Source: Trichoplax adhaerens (Eukaryota > Placozoa > Uniplacotomia > Trichoplacea > Trichoplacidae). From it: a stretch of DNA of 64,000 bases. Of this stretch, positions 10,701-22,600 are shown piece by piece. The notes beneath the pieces were generated by a model. That model did no database searches, had not been told where the DNA came from, and saw nothing but the letters and a program-made list of their open reading frames with translations. The translations under genes were made by a program, and so were the position numbers. How positions within the stretch are numbered: position 1 is the first letter of the stretch; each line of letters starts with the position of its first letter. Location of the stretch: the NCBI RefSeq assembly GCF_000150275.1, contig NW_002060950.1, forward strand, positions 2,971,623-3,035,622. The letters are read 5' to 3'.

Positions 10701-13700
10701 TGTAGCTACTTAAAAGGATGTTCAATATTCGTAAGCTAAATGAATTAAATAAATTTATCTATTTTCTTCTCTTCACAGGCAAGTAACTTATTTCAGCGAA
10801 GCTGATGCTATAATAGCATTACTGTGCCTGGATGGATTTGAATTTTTGACTTGCCAACCAATAATAGTTCAGTTTGAAAGCCAAAATAGTGAAGCTTTGT
10901 ATGATGAGGTCTTTCGAATTCGAAATCTTCTTGAGAATCGACAGGATAATAGTAATCGATCAGCATCGCATTATCATGATGGTGCTCGATTTCCAGTTAA
11001 GCAAAAGAAAAAGTACACTTCAGGTGGAGAGAAACAACCATTTTCGCTCAATTCTTGTTTTGATCCAAGTTTGAGTTCGAAGCAATTACAGGTGAAGAAT
11101 CCATTTGTTAATGATGGAATCAATCACCGTGACAAAGTGGCTCAAGACAGGAAAGAACAGAAAACAAGCAAAGGAGTAAACTTCAATAAGAGTCAAGGTA
11201 CAAGAACGACACGAAGTAAACCAGTAACCGATGGAACAGGTGTTGAAAATTACGATAGTGCTAGAAAAGTACAAGGTAAAAGTATAAAAGCATATCTGAA
11301 CGAAAATAAAGGTAGTCATCAAAGCATAGAACAAAATTCTGGTTTATCAAATAATGTACAGCCTACTCATGGAAAGCCTCTATCGATGAAACAACAGCGT
11401 GCGAATGGCAATGATTCTACTGAATTTTCCACATTAGCAAAAAATATGATTGAGGAAGAGTACCCTTTCTCCAAGAAAGCTTACATCCTTATCCAAAAAT
11501 TGAATCTAGAGCAAAGAATCCGTGATAAAGGTTTTGAAATTTCGTTCACATTTAGAGAGGATGAAGATGGAGGATTATTAAGTGCAAGAATGATTGATGG
11601 CGACCAAGGTTCTATCTTGAAGGAATTAATGAATTTTTTCAACTGGGTCGATTCTAAAGAGGATTTATCTGATAGACTATGCAATTATCTTGCTATAAAG
11701 ACTGATATGATGGATCTTCTAAATAAGAAATTTAATGATCATGATATTGATGGCGCAATCGTTCATACTGAGGAGAATACTTCCATATCTATTATTGCTA
11801 AGAATATGGCAGTATATTACAAAGTTAAAGCCTTGCTATTACAAGCCTTCAGTACTAAAACAACAATAATTTCTTATGAGAATCGCTTTTTTTCAAAAGA
11901 CACTCATCTATTCCTTTCTAGTATTGAAGAAGATATTCCCGCATGTAGTAATGTCCTATTAGAAGCTAATTTGGATAAAGATACGAATACTTGTAGTATA
12001 GCAGTAACGGGTCCTAATAATATCGTTGAAAGTGTAATTCAAGCTATAGAAACTAAAATAGATAATTATAAATTAATCAAATTTGTTATTAGTGATATTC
12101 CAGTTTTGAAAACGGAATATTTACGGATGCACTTACATGGTGATATCCTGTCCTCAGAAAAGAAATACGGCTGCCAAATTAAAATTGAAGAGAAACAAGG
12201 CAGTGATTCTTGGTGTATGGACGTACGTAAAAACATTTCTGTAGAATGTTGCAACATTCATGAAACTACTATTAGTAACGAAATTCAAGCTCTGTTACAA
12301 AATATTACCACGGAAGAAGGACATCGGATTAGTAAATATTCGTATATTGGACGATTGTTTAGTAACAGCAAACATAAAGCCAAATTAGAGCGCCTACAAG
12401 GACAACTACAATGCTTGATCACTATGACTTACGATAATGAAAGGTACCTATGGCATTATAATTGACCGTTAAATGAAAGCAATGAAATTAATTAATCGTA
12501 TTAGATTTACAGCAGTTATAAAATACAAAATGATGATTAAAATTGTATTAAACGTAAACAAGTTTAGAGAAAGGTAAGTCAGTGTGGCAACATTGTTACC
12601 TTAGCGAGGAGGAAGATGTAGTCAAAATGAAACGTTAATATGGAAATGGGATTACATTATTATCTATAGGGAATCTAGTAGTTAAGAATAGGAATCAATA
12701 TGGATGTTGCAATCTTGCATTCATATTGTTACCCGTAGAGGTAGAGTTAGCGTTCAATTTATTGGATATAAATCGTTTTGCTCATTTACGTTTTCTTGTT
12801 TTATGTTTTAGTAATGAAAGTAAACCTATGGTTGAAAAATCTGTCACACTTGATCAGAAGGTGATTCTGCAAACAGCTAAACAAGAGGAAGTAATCACAG
12901 CTAAAACCGCCGCTCCTAGTGACTCAACTCAACCGGTTTCGCTAACAAGTAGTAACGAGAGGCAAATTAATAATGTTGCAATTAAATTGGTGCAAGGAAG
13001 ACTGGAACAAGAAGGAGCAGCCTCTGTAAGTAGTAAAATAGAATTCGTCTTAGACTATGTTATTCCTAATTTAATACTTGATAGAATAGAAACATCTACA
13101 GCACTAAATAAAGAGTCCATTTTGAATCTTTTTATTATTTCCAGGCTGATGTTATTATCAGTTCCATGAGCTTGAATAATTTTGCAGAAGGTAAAATTGC
13201 TAAAGCACTATCAGCCGCTGGTGGAGCAGCGTATCAGCAAGAATGTAGTAGTCTGTTACAATCTTTATCGATTAATAGCATAGGCTGTACAAATGGGCAG
13301 TATTTTGGTTGCAAGAAAGTATATCACATTGCATTTTTAAGCTCCGACAAATCAACATCGGTAGGTTGAGAGCCAATACCTGTTAGAAAACGCTAAATAA
13401 AGCAAATACATTATTAGAGGCTATGAAATCATATAGAGTGCTTAATGTAATAATTAATAGAAGATGATGATGCTAGGCTAAGTAGTTTACTTAGTAAATA
13501 GAAGCAGCTTAGTAAATCTGACAATAATAAATCATTTTAATTGCCTGTTTTAGTGGCTTAGCCAACGTATTGAAGATTGCTTAAAAAAAGCTGATAATGA
13601 ATCCATGCAATCAATAGCCATACCTATCATCGGCACTGGAAGTATTAACCTAAATATCGATGAAATTACCAAGGAAATGATAAAAGTAGCAATGGACTTT

Positions 13701-16172
13701 GCTCATAAGCATACAGGAAGCCTACAAGAAATCTATTTTATCGTCTTTCCTACTGACTTAAACGTTTATAGTGCTATGAAGCAATCGCTAGAATCGAGTA
13801 AAGTACTAGAAGTGCAACTTAAACAGCAAGCTAAACTCGTTAAGAAGGTAATAAAATCGACCGGAAATACCCCTACGCATGTAAATCTTAGCGGTACACA
13901 GAAACTATTATTTTCAGCTCGATGCGAAATCACTGAAACACCTATTTGTATTAATATCTATGATGGCAATATTCATGATGTAGCTGCAGATGCTATCGTT
14001 GATATAACATCTTTATGCCCTAAGCATTCGAAAGTTGATTCTCATTTAGACTTTATTCACTATAACGATGCTGGGCATACATCACAAACTTTGCGAAAAC
14101 TCTCTTCTAAATCGCGCTCAACTATATATCAAGTTTGTCCTTACGGTTGCTTATCTGGCTTTAGTACTATATTAGCAATCATTAATGCCCGTGAAGAAAA
14201 ATCGATCGCGATTCCGTTGTTAAGTCATGAAATGGATTTCACTCATGTTTATAGCTTAATAGATACTATAGAGATATTTATAGCTAATAATCTAAGTGCG
14301 GCAACGTGTATAAATTGTTTTAATTTTGTCATTGGATATAAAGATCGAAGTCGAGAATTCGCAAGCTGGATGCAAATGGTAATCGTCGATAAGCCTTTAC
14401 AGTTTGGGTGGCAAATTACTCAACACGTAGCAGTTAAAGAACTTGGTTTTAATGTAACTTATGTCGCTAAAGATAAATCTATCATTACTAAGATGGAATC
14501 AGAAATGGAAGAACTTACAGATGCTTGGACGAGTCATAAGATGACTGAAGAAGATTATTTTGATTCAGTAGATCAAAATAGTTGGTCTGAGCTTGCGTTA
14601 CAATTTTGGTCAGAATATAACACAATTCTAGTAAAGCAAGGTCAAGATAAAACTGTGTATATATACGGGTTCGAGAACGATATACTGAATGCTGTTTCAA
14701 GTATTCATAAGCTAAGTAAAACTTACTTTGAAGAGAAAGCTCAGAATGAAGTAGAGAAAGTTACAGCTGAAACAGCTAAATGGTATGTAAAAGCTGAAGA
14801 ATCTAAGGCTTACTTTGGAGTGAAGCTAAACTACGAAATTGAAAAAAACTACAAGATTTATACTAAAGATAAGACCAAGAAGACTTTCGTAATCGATGCA
14901 GGAAATAAAACGATCGATTTCGGCGAAATGAATCTGAAGTTTGTTGATGGAACAGAGTATCCTATAGGAAAATCGTCAATAACAGGTGTAGCAAAGTATT
15001 GATATCTCATCAGTAATTACATATATATATATATATATATATATGTATACACTTATAGAATTTTTATAATTATTAGCTACTTTACTTGTATAATTAAAAA
15101 TAGAATATATAATTTCGAAAGATTTCGATTAAGTCTATTTCCAGAGAGAAATTCGAAACTAGAAATATATCTAATTTATCATAGTTTGATAGTTATCTTT
15201 ATTTATTGCTTTACTTGTATAATTAATTAATTGAATTAAAGATCGAATATAAAGTATAGAAAGATTGTAGTCTAATCTTATGTATGAATTGGTAGCTAGT
15301 AGCTTATCAAATTTATTATAAGTTACTAATTTATGAAGGAGTTAGTTATTCCTTACAGCGATCGTGATTTAATCTTATGATGGCATTATAATATATATGG
15401 CTTGCTGTTTATTAGAATTGGCTATACCTACTAACTGGGAATACCAAAATCAAGAAGAGATCAAAGATGGCTACTTTCACATAGCCGATGTTACAAATCA
15501 GGAGGAAATAAATGAAATTTCTAGCATTCCAGAACTCGGTGGAATCAGAGTTAATAGGTTACAAAGAGTTGAAAATTGGAATTTATACAGAAGGTATCAG
15601 ATCATGAAAGCTGACGTGACTGCAGCTGTTCAGAAATATAAACCAGGAACTCAAGTTGAAAGACGCCTCTTTCATGGTACTGATAGTAGCAAAGTAGCTG
15701 GGATATGTAAGAACGGTTTTGATAGGGATTATTCAGGGACAGCTGCAGGTTTGTATATGTTCAAAACATATGTATAAACATGTAATACTATTTTTATAAG
15801 TGAGTTTAAAATGATCAATTCCATACAGAATATTCGAAGACAAAATCTTGTCTGGCTGAAATTAATAGAGGGTGAAAATCGTTAAATAAATTTTTTCCCT
15901 TCCATTGGGTAGGCTCTGCATATGGTACAGGAACTTACTTTGCTGTCAAAGCTGAACTTTCGCGAAGATATGGCCATGCATTATTACTAGTTCGTGTACT
16001 AACAGGAATCTCTGGTGCATCAAGCGGCAGTAATCAACCTAATTTATCCAACATTCCCGGAAGCCAGGATGAACGTATACATTCTGCTGTGGATAATATA
16101 AGCAACCCCTCTATGTATATTGTATCGAATGATAATTCTGCTTATCCAGAATACATTATCCATTTATCGTGA
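7704..16172 (+). CDS. Macro-PARP copy 2 (PARP14-like mono-ADP-ribosyltransferase), 12 coding exons
   Basis: Exons: 7704-7717, 7832-7883, 9415-9509, 9784-9999, 10185-10278, 10376-10446, 10779-12443, 12812-13025, 13145-13360, 13554-14985, 15416-15748, 15913-16172. All have GT-AG borders and matching phases, giving about 1553 residues. Domains: RRM-like 1 (about 9-88, IYACGI strand, ending RLFWP), RRM-like 2 (about 144-207), a disordered polar linker (about 208-400), KH-like repeats (404-735), macrodomain 1 (about 790-965, IPIIGTG loop), degenerate macrodomain 2 (about 1003-1155), WWE (about 1285-1355) and PARP catalytic domain (1357-1553). The triad positions read His1443 (HGT), Tyr1476 (GTGTYFA) and Met1535. 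With Met where polymerising PARPs have Glu, mono-ADP-ribosylation is expected by family knowledge. The 14-base first exon (MASSR) is supported by the same exon in copies 3, 5 and 6. The large exon 7 is uninterrupted, whereas copies 3, 5 and 6 carry an intron there. A candidate poly(A) signal lies at 16433. Exon joins are inferred, not seen in transcripts. Confidence 0.85.
8100..8455 (+). repeat. Two tandem intronic repeats of about 180 bases
   Basis: Inside the exon 2-3 intron of copy 2, a unit running from a TTTAGTC(A/T)ATTTGAT stretch through TGAATTTCATG to AAGGCAA occurs twice in tandem (about 8100-8278 and 8279-8455), diverged but collinear. Non-coding. Confidence 0.65.
8500..9185 (+). 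repeat. Three tandem intronic repeats of about 235 bases
   Basis: Three units in the same intron share AAGTGAATT(G/A)AATAT (about 8573, 8812 and 9039), TTGCTTCTCATTCAAT or TTACTTCTCATTCAAT, and a TTTATTTATTTG block. The third unit ends near 9185. These and the 8100-8455 pair account for most of the 1.5 kb intron, the longest in this gene. Non-coding. Confidence 0.75.
15021..15044 (+). repeat. (AT)12 microsatellite
   Basis: Uninterrupted AT dinucleotide run in the intron between the WWE exon and the catalytic exon of copy 2. Confidence 0.9.
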
Positions 16173-17708
16173 ATTGATCAGCAATTATTTTATCACATTG
16201 AGTATCATGATCAAGACGTAGAGCTAGTCGCTTGATAGATAAATTAGTCATTGATTAGTAAGTAATATCATTATTAACCTCTAAATCTTTTTACTTAAAG
16301 GCTTAAAGAAGTCATTTGTGTCACGTAAAGTTGAATAGTACAGTACTAATATTTTTGGATTAAGCTGTTCGAAGCTGGATATAATTAATGAAATTAAAGT
16401 GATACTAGACTATACGCTTATGGTTTGTTTAAAATAAATAATCACTAGTAAATTAATTGGATGTAATCGATTTATTACCGTATTTGAGAATTTTATTCAA
16501 TATGTATCAAGATTTTAAGGTACGAGAGTTGTTGATAATCTCTCTATGACTATCTTGATAAGTTAATGAGTAAGTTTTGGTAAGCGCTTTACTTTGTGTG
16601 TACTTTCAAAGCCTGTGCTCATCGTCTATCAGATAATGATTTCATTGATTTCATACTGCATTAAAGATTTCCATTCCTTATACGTATTTCAAGATTTTAA
16701 CTTATAAGGGCTATCGATAATTCTCTCTAACGTTATTTTGAATTAGTATTTGAGTAGATTATAGCATTCCTTGAATATTGAGCCTTGCCAACAATAACTA
16801 ATATATGACAGAGATTCGATTAACCAATGCCATCAATCTATCGTAAAGACATTAATACAAGAAATTACGTCTATTTTATAGATTGATTTAAGTGATTTTG
16901 AGACTTAATTGCACACCCTTAAAGTTATTGCTTCGCATCTATGCAATCATTTCACCTTCCTTGAAGATCATATATTAAAGAAAGTACATAACATAAATTG
17001 AGATATGTATAACGGCCCTGCGAGTATATCAACAGCATTTAATTCAACAAATTATAATCCTATCCAAATATTTAAATATACGTTCTTCTTTACTGCAAGT
17101 GTTAATTTGTCGTTCACATTACTCAATATACTGCATGTTTGACTATTTTGCACAACGAAAGGCATTTCAAGCTGAAGGGTGTAACAAATTGATATTACTG
17201 GATATTATTAACTACTAGTACTACAAAGTAGTTATTTAGTTAAATTTCATTAAATTTCTATCTAGACGAATTGATCTAGGAAATTCCATCTAAGTAAGAA
17301 TACTATGCACTCAGTAAAGTTTGTAATAAAAGGGATGCCTTACAATAACTATCTTAGGCAAATAGTATTTCTAAAAGGCTATTATTACATGGTTTTGGAA
17401 TAGTAGAAAGACGTGATAGTCATTTGATTAGCGAAATAGCGATTACTGTAATCTTTATAAAGTCCGGATTTTTTTCGGATTCGGATTCCGGAACCGCGGT
17501 CGGATTTATGTCCGATATAACTTTCCTGTTTTAATTTTATGTCTGATATAATTTTCCTGTTTTAATTTTTGAATTTTTGTTCATGAAAAATATCCTAAGA
17601 GTTGATTTTTGAAATTTGAACTTTTTGTTATGAATTTGAAACTTTGGAATTTTATGACGTGACTTGAAGTCACATTAGGAAAATTTAGTGAGGATAATAG
17701 AAAATAAG
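16173..17708. other. Intergenic between copies 2 and 3, left part
   Basis: 16173-16320 is 3' flank homologous to that of copy 1. From there to about 17450 I see only AT-rich sequence. 17465-17510 is a small GC-richer patch with overlapping CGGATT repeats and TTCCGGAA. Two direct repeats of about 31 bases (GTC(C/T)GATATAA.TTTCCTG, then T-rich) follow at 17511-17572, and a perfect inverted repeat GTGACTT-G-AAGTCAC lies at 17659-17673. No gene. Confidence 0.55.
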
Positions 17709-18400
17709 ATGGAAATTGGCAGAGGTTGGGTTGATTGTTAAGTAGTTAGAATGTTATTTTTATGACTAAATCTTGATGTTTAAAGGTTGATTTTTAGACT
17801 TTTATAGTGTATTAATGATAGAAATTATGTTAGAAGTGAAGTTTGATGTATTTTTATAGTTAGCTTGTTAGTTTTATAGTGCTTTGTAAGGGAATCATAG
17901 GGTAAATTGTGTCTGAACTTTGAATGATTTTTGTTTTCTTAAATGGTGCAAAGTAGTTTTCTAAAACGGATCTTGAGAGCGATTGGTTAGCAATTGTTTA
18001 GTTTTAAATACCTCTGACGGCTCTAAGAAGCCTATAAATGATAGTGCAATTAGAAAATTTAGAGAGAGGAGAAGAAGATTTTATTTGAAGAACTTGTTGA
18101 ATTTAAAAGGCCTTCGGGGTCGAATTGTCGTAAGTTAAAACGTTCTTCTTTTTGAAAGGTTGTTTTGTCGTTGACAGTTTTTAAGTCTGTCACTTATTTT
18201 ATTAATACTTAAAGCTAAGTATTTGTAAGGTTATTCGGTTTATACTTCTGTCCATTTTGTTTTGAAATAAATTGTCGTTCGATTATTTCCCCAAATTTTA
18301 TTTGGTGTCAAAGTTTCGCTAAGTCGACCGGAGTGCAACGAAAGTAGAATTAAAGTTTGTTAAAGTTTTGTAGCTTGATCTCTACACTTTTCATTTCATT
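17709..18400 (+). mobile_element. LTR-like repeat of about 690 bases, copy a
   Basis: Collinear with 30309-31009 over its whole length. Both contain TATGACTAAATCTTGATGTTT, TTTTATAG.G.TTTGTAAGGGAATC, a TATA-box-like CCTATAAATGATAGTGCAAT, a GAAGAACTTGTTGAATTT stretch and TTTTATTTGGTGTCAAAGTTT near the right end. The TATA box followed by a transcribed-leader-like segment, and TTTGGTGTCAAAG resembling a primer-binding site just after an LTR, suggest the LTR and leader of a retroelement. No gag or pol follows, so this may be a solo remnant. The class is inferred. Confidence 0.55.
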
Positions 18401-19631
18401 ACACTAGTCTAAAATCTAAAGTATTCCGAGTTCAAAGCGAAGTGAAGTCTCTTGTCTCCCGTAAGCTCATGTCTGCAGTTCTAATATACATTTCGTTAAA
18501 TCCATTTATAACAACTTGATTAATCTACAATCAGACATGAGTCATCAAACAAAATACTTTTCTGAAATAGTACACCATTATCTTCTATAATTTAAATCAT
18601 TCTACTTAAGATGTCACTACTCTTCTATTAACGTCTAGCCACTTTCTCCGAAGAGCATCTCAACAAATACGGTGTTTCTAGCGAAATAAATCTTGTACTA
18701 TAAGTAGTCAACTGGCTAGTATTAATCATCACCGATTTCTAATATAGTAGTTAGCAATCATCTAATATTATTAGCTTCAAGATAATATCTATTCAGAGTA
18801 GCCTAGCTATATCAAATATAGCTATTCTTATAATCAAATATAAATGCAACACTACAAGTTTATTTATTGGTTACGGTTATTCCGATAATGTTTACTTACT
18901 TCTTTAGTAAGATGTAATTATTAAGATATTATGACAGCAAGAAGACTATATAGCGATGACACTGGACATTTACTTAACGTCTCATGCATTTTAACTATAA
19001 ACCAGAGCGGAATGATGCAAAGAAAACTTAAAAAAACTTGAATAGAAAATAAATTAAAATAAGACAATAGGTGTCTATAGAGCTCAAAAGTTTTATTTCA
19101 ATTCCTTAATCATTGTCTTTTACTTTCGTGAATTATAATAGGAGCTAGCAGGCTACTGATTCATTATTTTATTATTATTTTAATTACTGGATTGCTATCA
19201 TGCTAAATTCTAATGATGGAAAGATGAGGCGTGGCTAAGCCATACTCAGAATTATATTTCGTCATATACGGAGAAGTAGTAATTTTTAAAAATTTCTTTA
19301 TTATTTCGCACTGGTTATTCTCGACCTAATAGAAAAAAAGAGTTAAGGTAGCTTACCTCTATTCAATGGTTCTTTCCATCGAATAGATAGATTCTTCGTT
19401 TCCTTCTAGAATATCCTATCTTTTAACTTATTTTAGTCAGTAAACAGGTGCGATAAAGTGCATTGTAAAACAGTGGAGTGGTTGCTTTAAGCCACCTTAA
19501 ATATTAAATTGCATTGCATCAAAGTGTTTGTTGAGTAGATAGTGATTGACTTGGGTCATCAGCTATGTCATAAAATAAAAATTATAACATAGTAAATTTT
19601 AAATTTAACTTTTACAAATCCTCCATTCAAC
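18401..19631. other. Intergenic, upstream region of copy 3
   Basis: AT-rich with no gene or clear repeat unit. At 19123-19139 it contains ACTTTCGTGAATTATAAT-like sequence that also occurs upstream of copy 5 (43023-43040); see findings. The promoter position is not determined. Confidence 0.5.
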
Positions 19632-22600
19632 ATGGTTTCATTTGGGTAAGGCTGTTATAAATTGCTATACCTAATTACAAAGATAGAAATGATTAAAAAT
19701 TTATTCACTATCTTAGCAAATATCTTGCTTTTAATTTAACTATACCTTGTAAGCTGCCATGTTTTGCTAGTTGTGAATCTGTTTCAGAATTAATTTGGAA
19801 TTGTTATTATATCATACGCCTTTGTTTTTGTGAAGGGTTCGTAAATACTGTCGATATAAATTTTTATGATATAACACGAAATAGTTCTACTGTGGATGAT
19901 GTCATCAATAGATGATACTTACAACAAAATATCGTACGTCAGCAGCAAGGGAGACTGTGAAAGAGATTAATTGCTGTTTCCTGAAGTATTATCGAAATAG
20001 TTTACATTAACGACTAGAAGCATTTAAAGATTTGACGTACAAAATAATTTGCCTGGGCGAAAATGACTTGAAATGGTATCCGATATAGAAGGATTCTAAA
20101 TTAGAACTTTTATTTATATTTTAGTTCAGAAGAAACTACAATCTATGCTTGTGGAATAGAACAGCGAGTTACCAAGGTAAGTTGCCATACGCTTTTCGAA
20201 AACCATAACGTCCTTTGCTATCAAAATAACCTATGACAATTAAGTGATCTCTCCTATTCCGATACTTTATATCTTTGCTAGAAATAGGTCTCTTCGGAGC
20301 TTTCGTATTATTTACAGAAGATTCTTTTAATTTGAGCTGCCTATAATATGATTTGCCCTTAATATTATCAGCAGATGTTAGCTACTGCTACTGCTACGTT
20401 ATCAACATGTATACCTTTTAATAGAAGTTTTACTCTATTGCATCATAGACTTATATTCGTTAATGCGATTTGATTCCAAAACGGATTCAGCAGGATTTGA
20501 AAGTAGTTGCAAATTATGAAACTGACTAACTTTCAGTCACGTAGCCTTAAGTTTAGCAATTGCGAACCACTTAACATTACTATTAATAATTTTCTTTTAT
20601 AGTCCGGTAACTTTTGTAGTTCCTATAGCGGTAATGCGTAATAGTAGATCAAAGCAGGCTCGAGAAGGATTCGAAAATAATCTACTCGTATGTTGTTCTT
20701 TGCCAGTTTCATAACTTAAAATGGTTCCATCCACATCTTCAGCTCTAATATATATCTATAGTATCATATGTACAATTTAACGTAGTATTAATATATTAAT
20801 TAGATCCCAACACCTACTAACAAATGATTAAGGAGATTTATGGCAATAAGACTTAGCATCTAGAGCCATTAATACAGATTGTAACTTCAGAGTAAAATTT
20901 TTACACTACCTGCTATTGTTTTGAAATCGCAGATTTCGATCTTTAAACCAATTTTATGCTGATTCTATGCTATAAATTAAATTAACTGGTCTATGTAAAT
21001 ACGTATCGTTATTATTTTTTACATATTGGATTTCTGTAGAAATTTAAGCAAAGGGTCCGTAATCTTTGCAATAATGTTGGCATTACTATAACCAGATATA
21101 CTTGTGATAAAAGAAAGAGTTGGAATCTTGCGTGAGTAATGTTGATAATTAATTTCTGTAGCAACATGGCCATAATATTAAGCATGATTGCTTTCAATTA
21201 CATCAGAATTTTATACTAAGAGAGCACTTAGACATTTAATCAAAGGGAATTTAATTTCATGTAGTTAAAACATTTTAGTTTATTCAAGAATACGATTATA
21301 GATCGCTATTTTTATTTAGCTTATAGTATCTGGGTTTATTTCTAAAATCAACTTCGTGTTTACTCGAGTACTCGATTCTAAATGTCCTAAATAATACAGT
21401 ACCGGTATATTAAACTATTGCAGAATGATAAAGAAATAAAAGTAAGCCTTAACGAATGGCATACTAATCGCCTATATTCATTCTAAATATTTTTCATTAC
21501 CTGATATTAGGGAATTGACTGTCGATTCGAAAGATGATGCCGTTATGTTGATGTGTCATCTGAAAAATGTAAAATGTGGAAATAGTAGATTTGGATTAAG
21601 AATGTTTTGGCCAGCAGAAATGGGACAGAAAAAGCGTAAAAAATTGAATGCGATGGTTCGAAAGTTTATGACCGCTTTAAATAGGAACGAATATGGCTGC
21701 TTTTACCATAAAGACATTGAAGAAAAGTACGTTCCTAACTGATTATTATTTATAAATTTGCAAACTATTTCAATTATCTTCTTACGGTAGCGAAATTGAA
21801 TACGTGATAGCAGGAAACTTCAGCATTAGTCGGCAATTAAAGTTATACCCAATATTTAATTGATGCAATTACTTAAATTTGTACCATATCTTAGAAAGGT
21901 TATGATTAACAAGATGATAGACAATTCGCAGTTTTTAAAGGTTTCAGCTGAAGTCATTATATCTAATGTTCCCGAATCAATGCACCAGGTTTGTGGAATA
22001 CTTTGTCAACAGTTTTCTGCGTCTATATAATTGGTATTCGATTAATAATTATATATCTATATTAAAATCCATAGTTTGCAAATATTAATAGGTATCATTT
22101 ATGATTTAAATTCATCAATTCTATAGATGGAGCTCTTCCATTTAGCGAGTCAAGCTGGAATCGTGACTAGCTTGAAGATGATTGAGTCTGATAAAGCGTA
22201 AGAACCATTATTAACATGGAATACTAGGAATGCATTATTACTTGTATTTCGTTCTATAGATCTAAATGCCAATTGGCTTTATCAGTATAATATAGAAAAT
22301 TAAATTGCTATATTGCTATAGAAAGGCTACTCCAATTATAGTTGAGTAGCGTGATACTACTAACTTTAAAAACAAATTATCTCAATTTCAAATATCGGAA
22401 TAGTAAGGTTACTAATACTTTAAGTGAGAAGCGTGGAACTGTCGACTTCAAAAAAAAATTATCGCGTTTTTCAAGTATCAGAATAGTAGGACTGCTAACA
22501 TTATAAGAGGGGAGCATGACGCTGTTGACTTTAAAAAACAAATTATCATATTTTTAAGCATCAGAATAGTAAGATAACAGCTACTACTATTATAAATGGA

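Noticed and set aside
11086-11334. Minus-strand open frames inside the large PARP exons (also 34568-34834, 50706-50900 and others)
   Set aside because: They are shadows of the plus-strand coding exons with no independent evidence.
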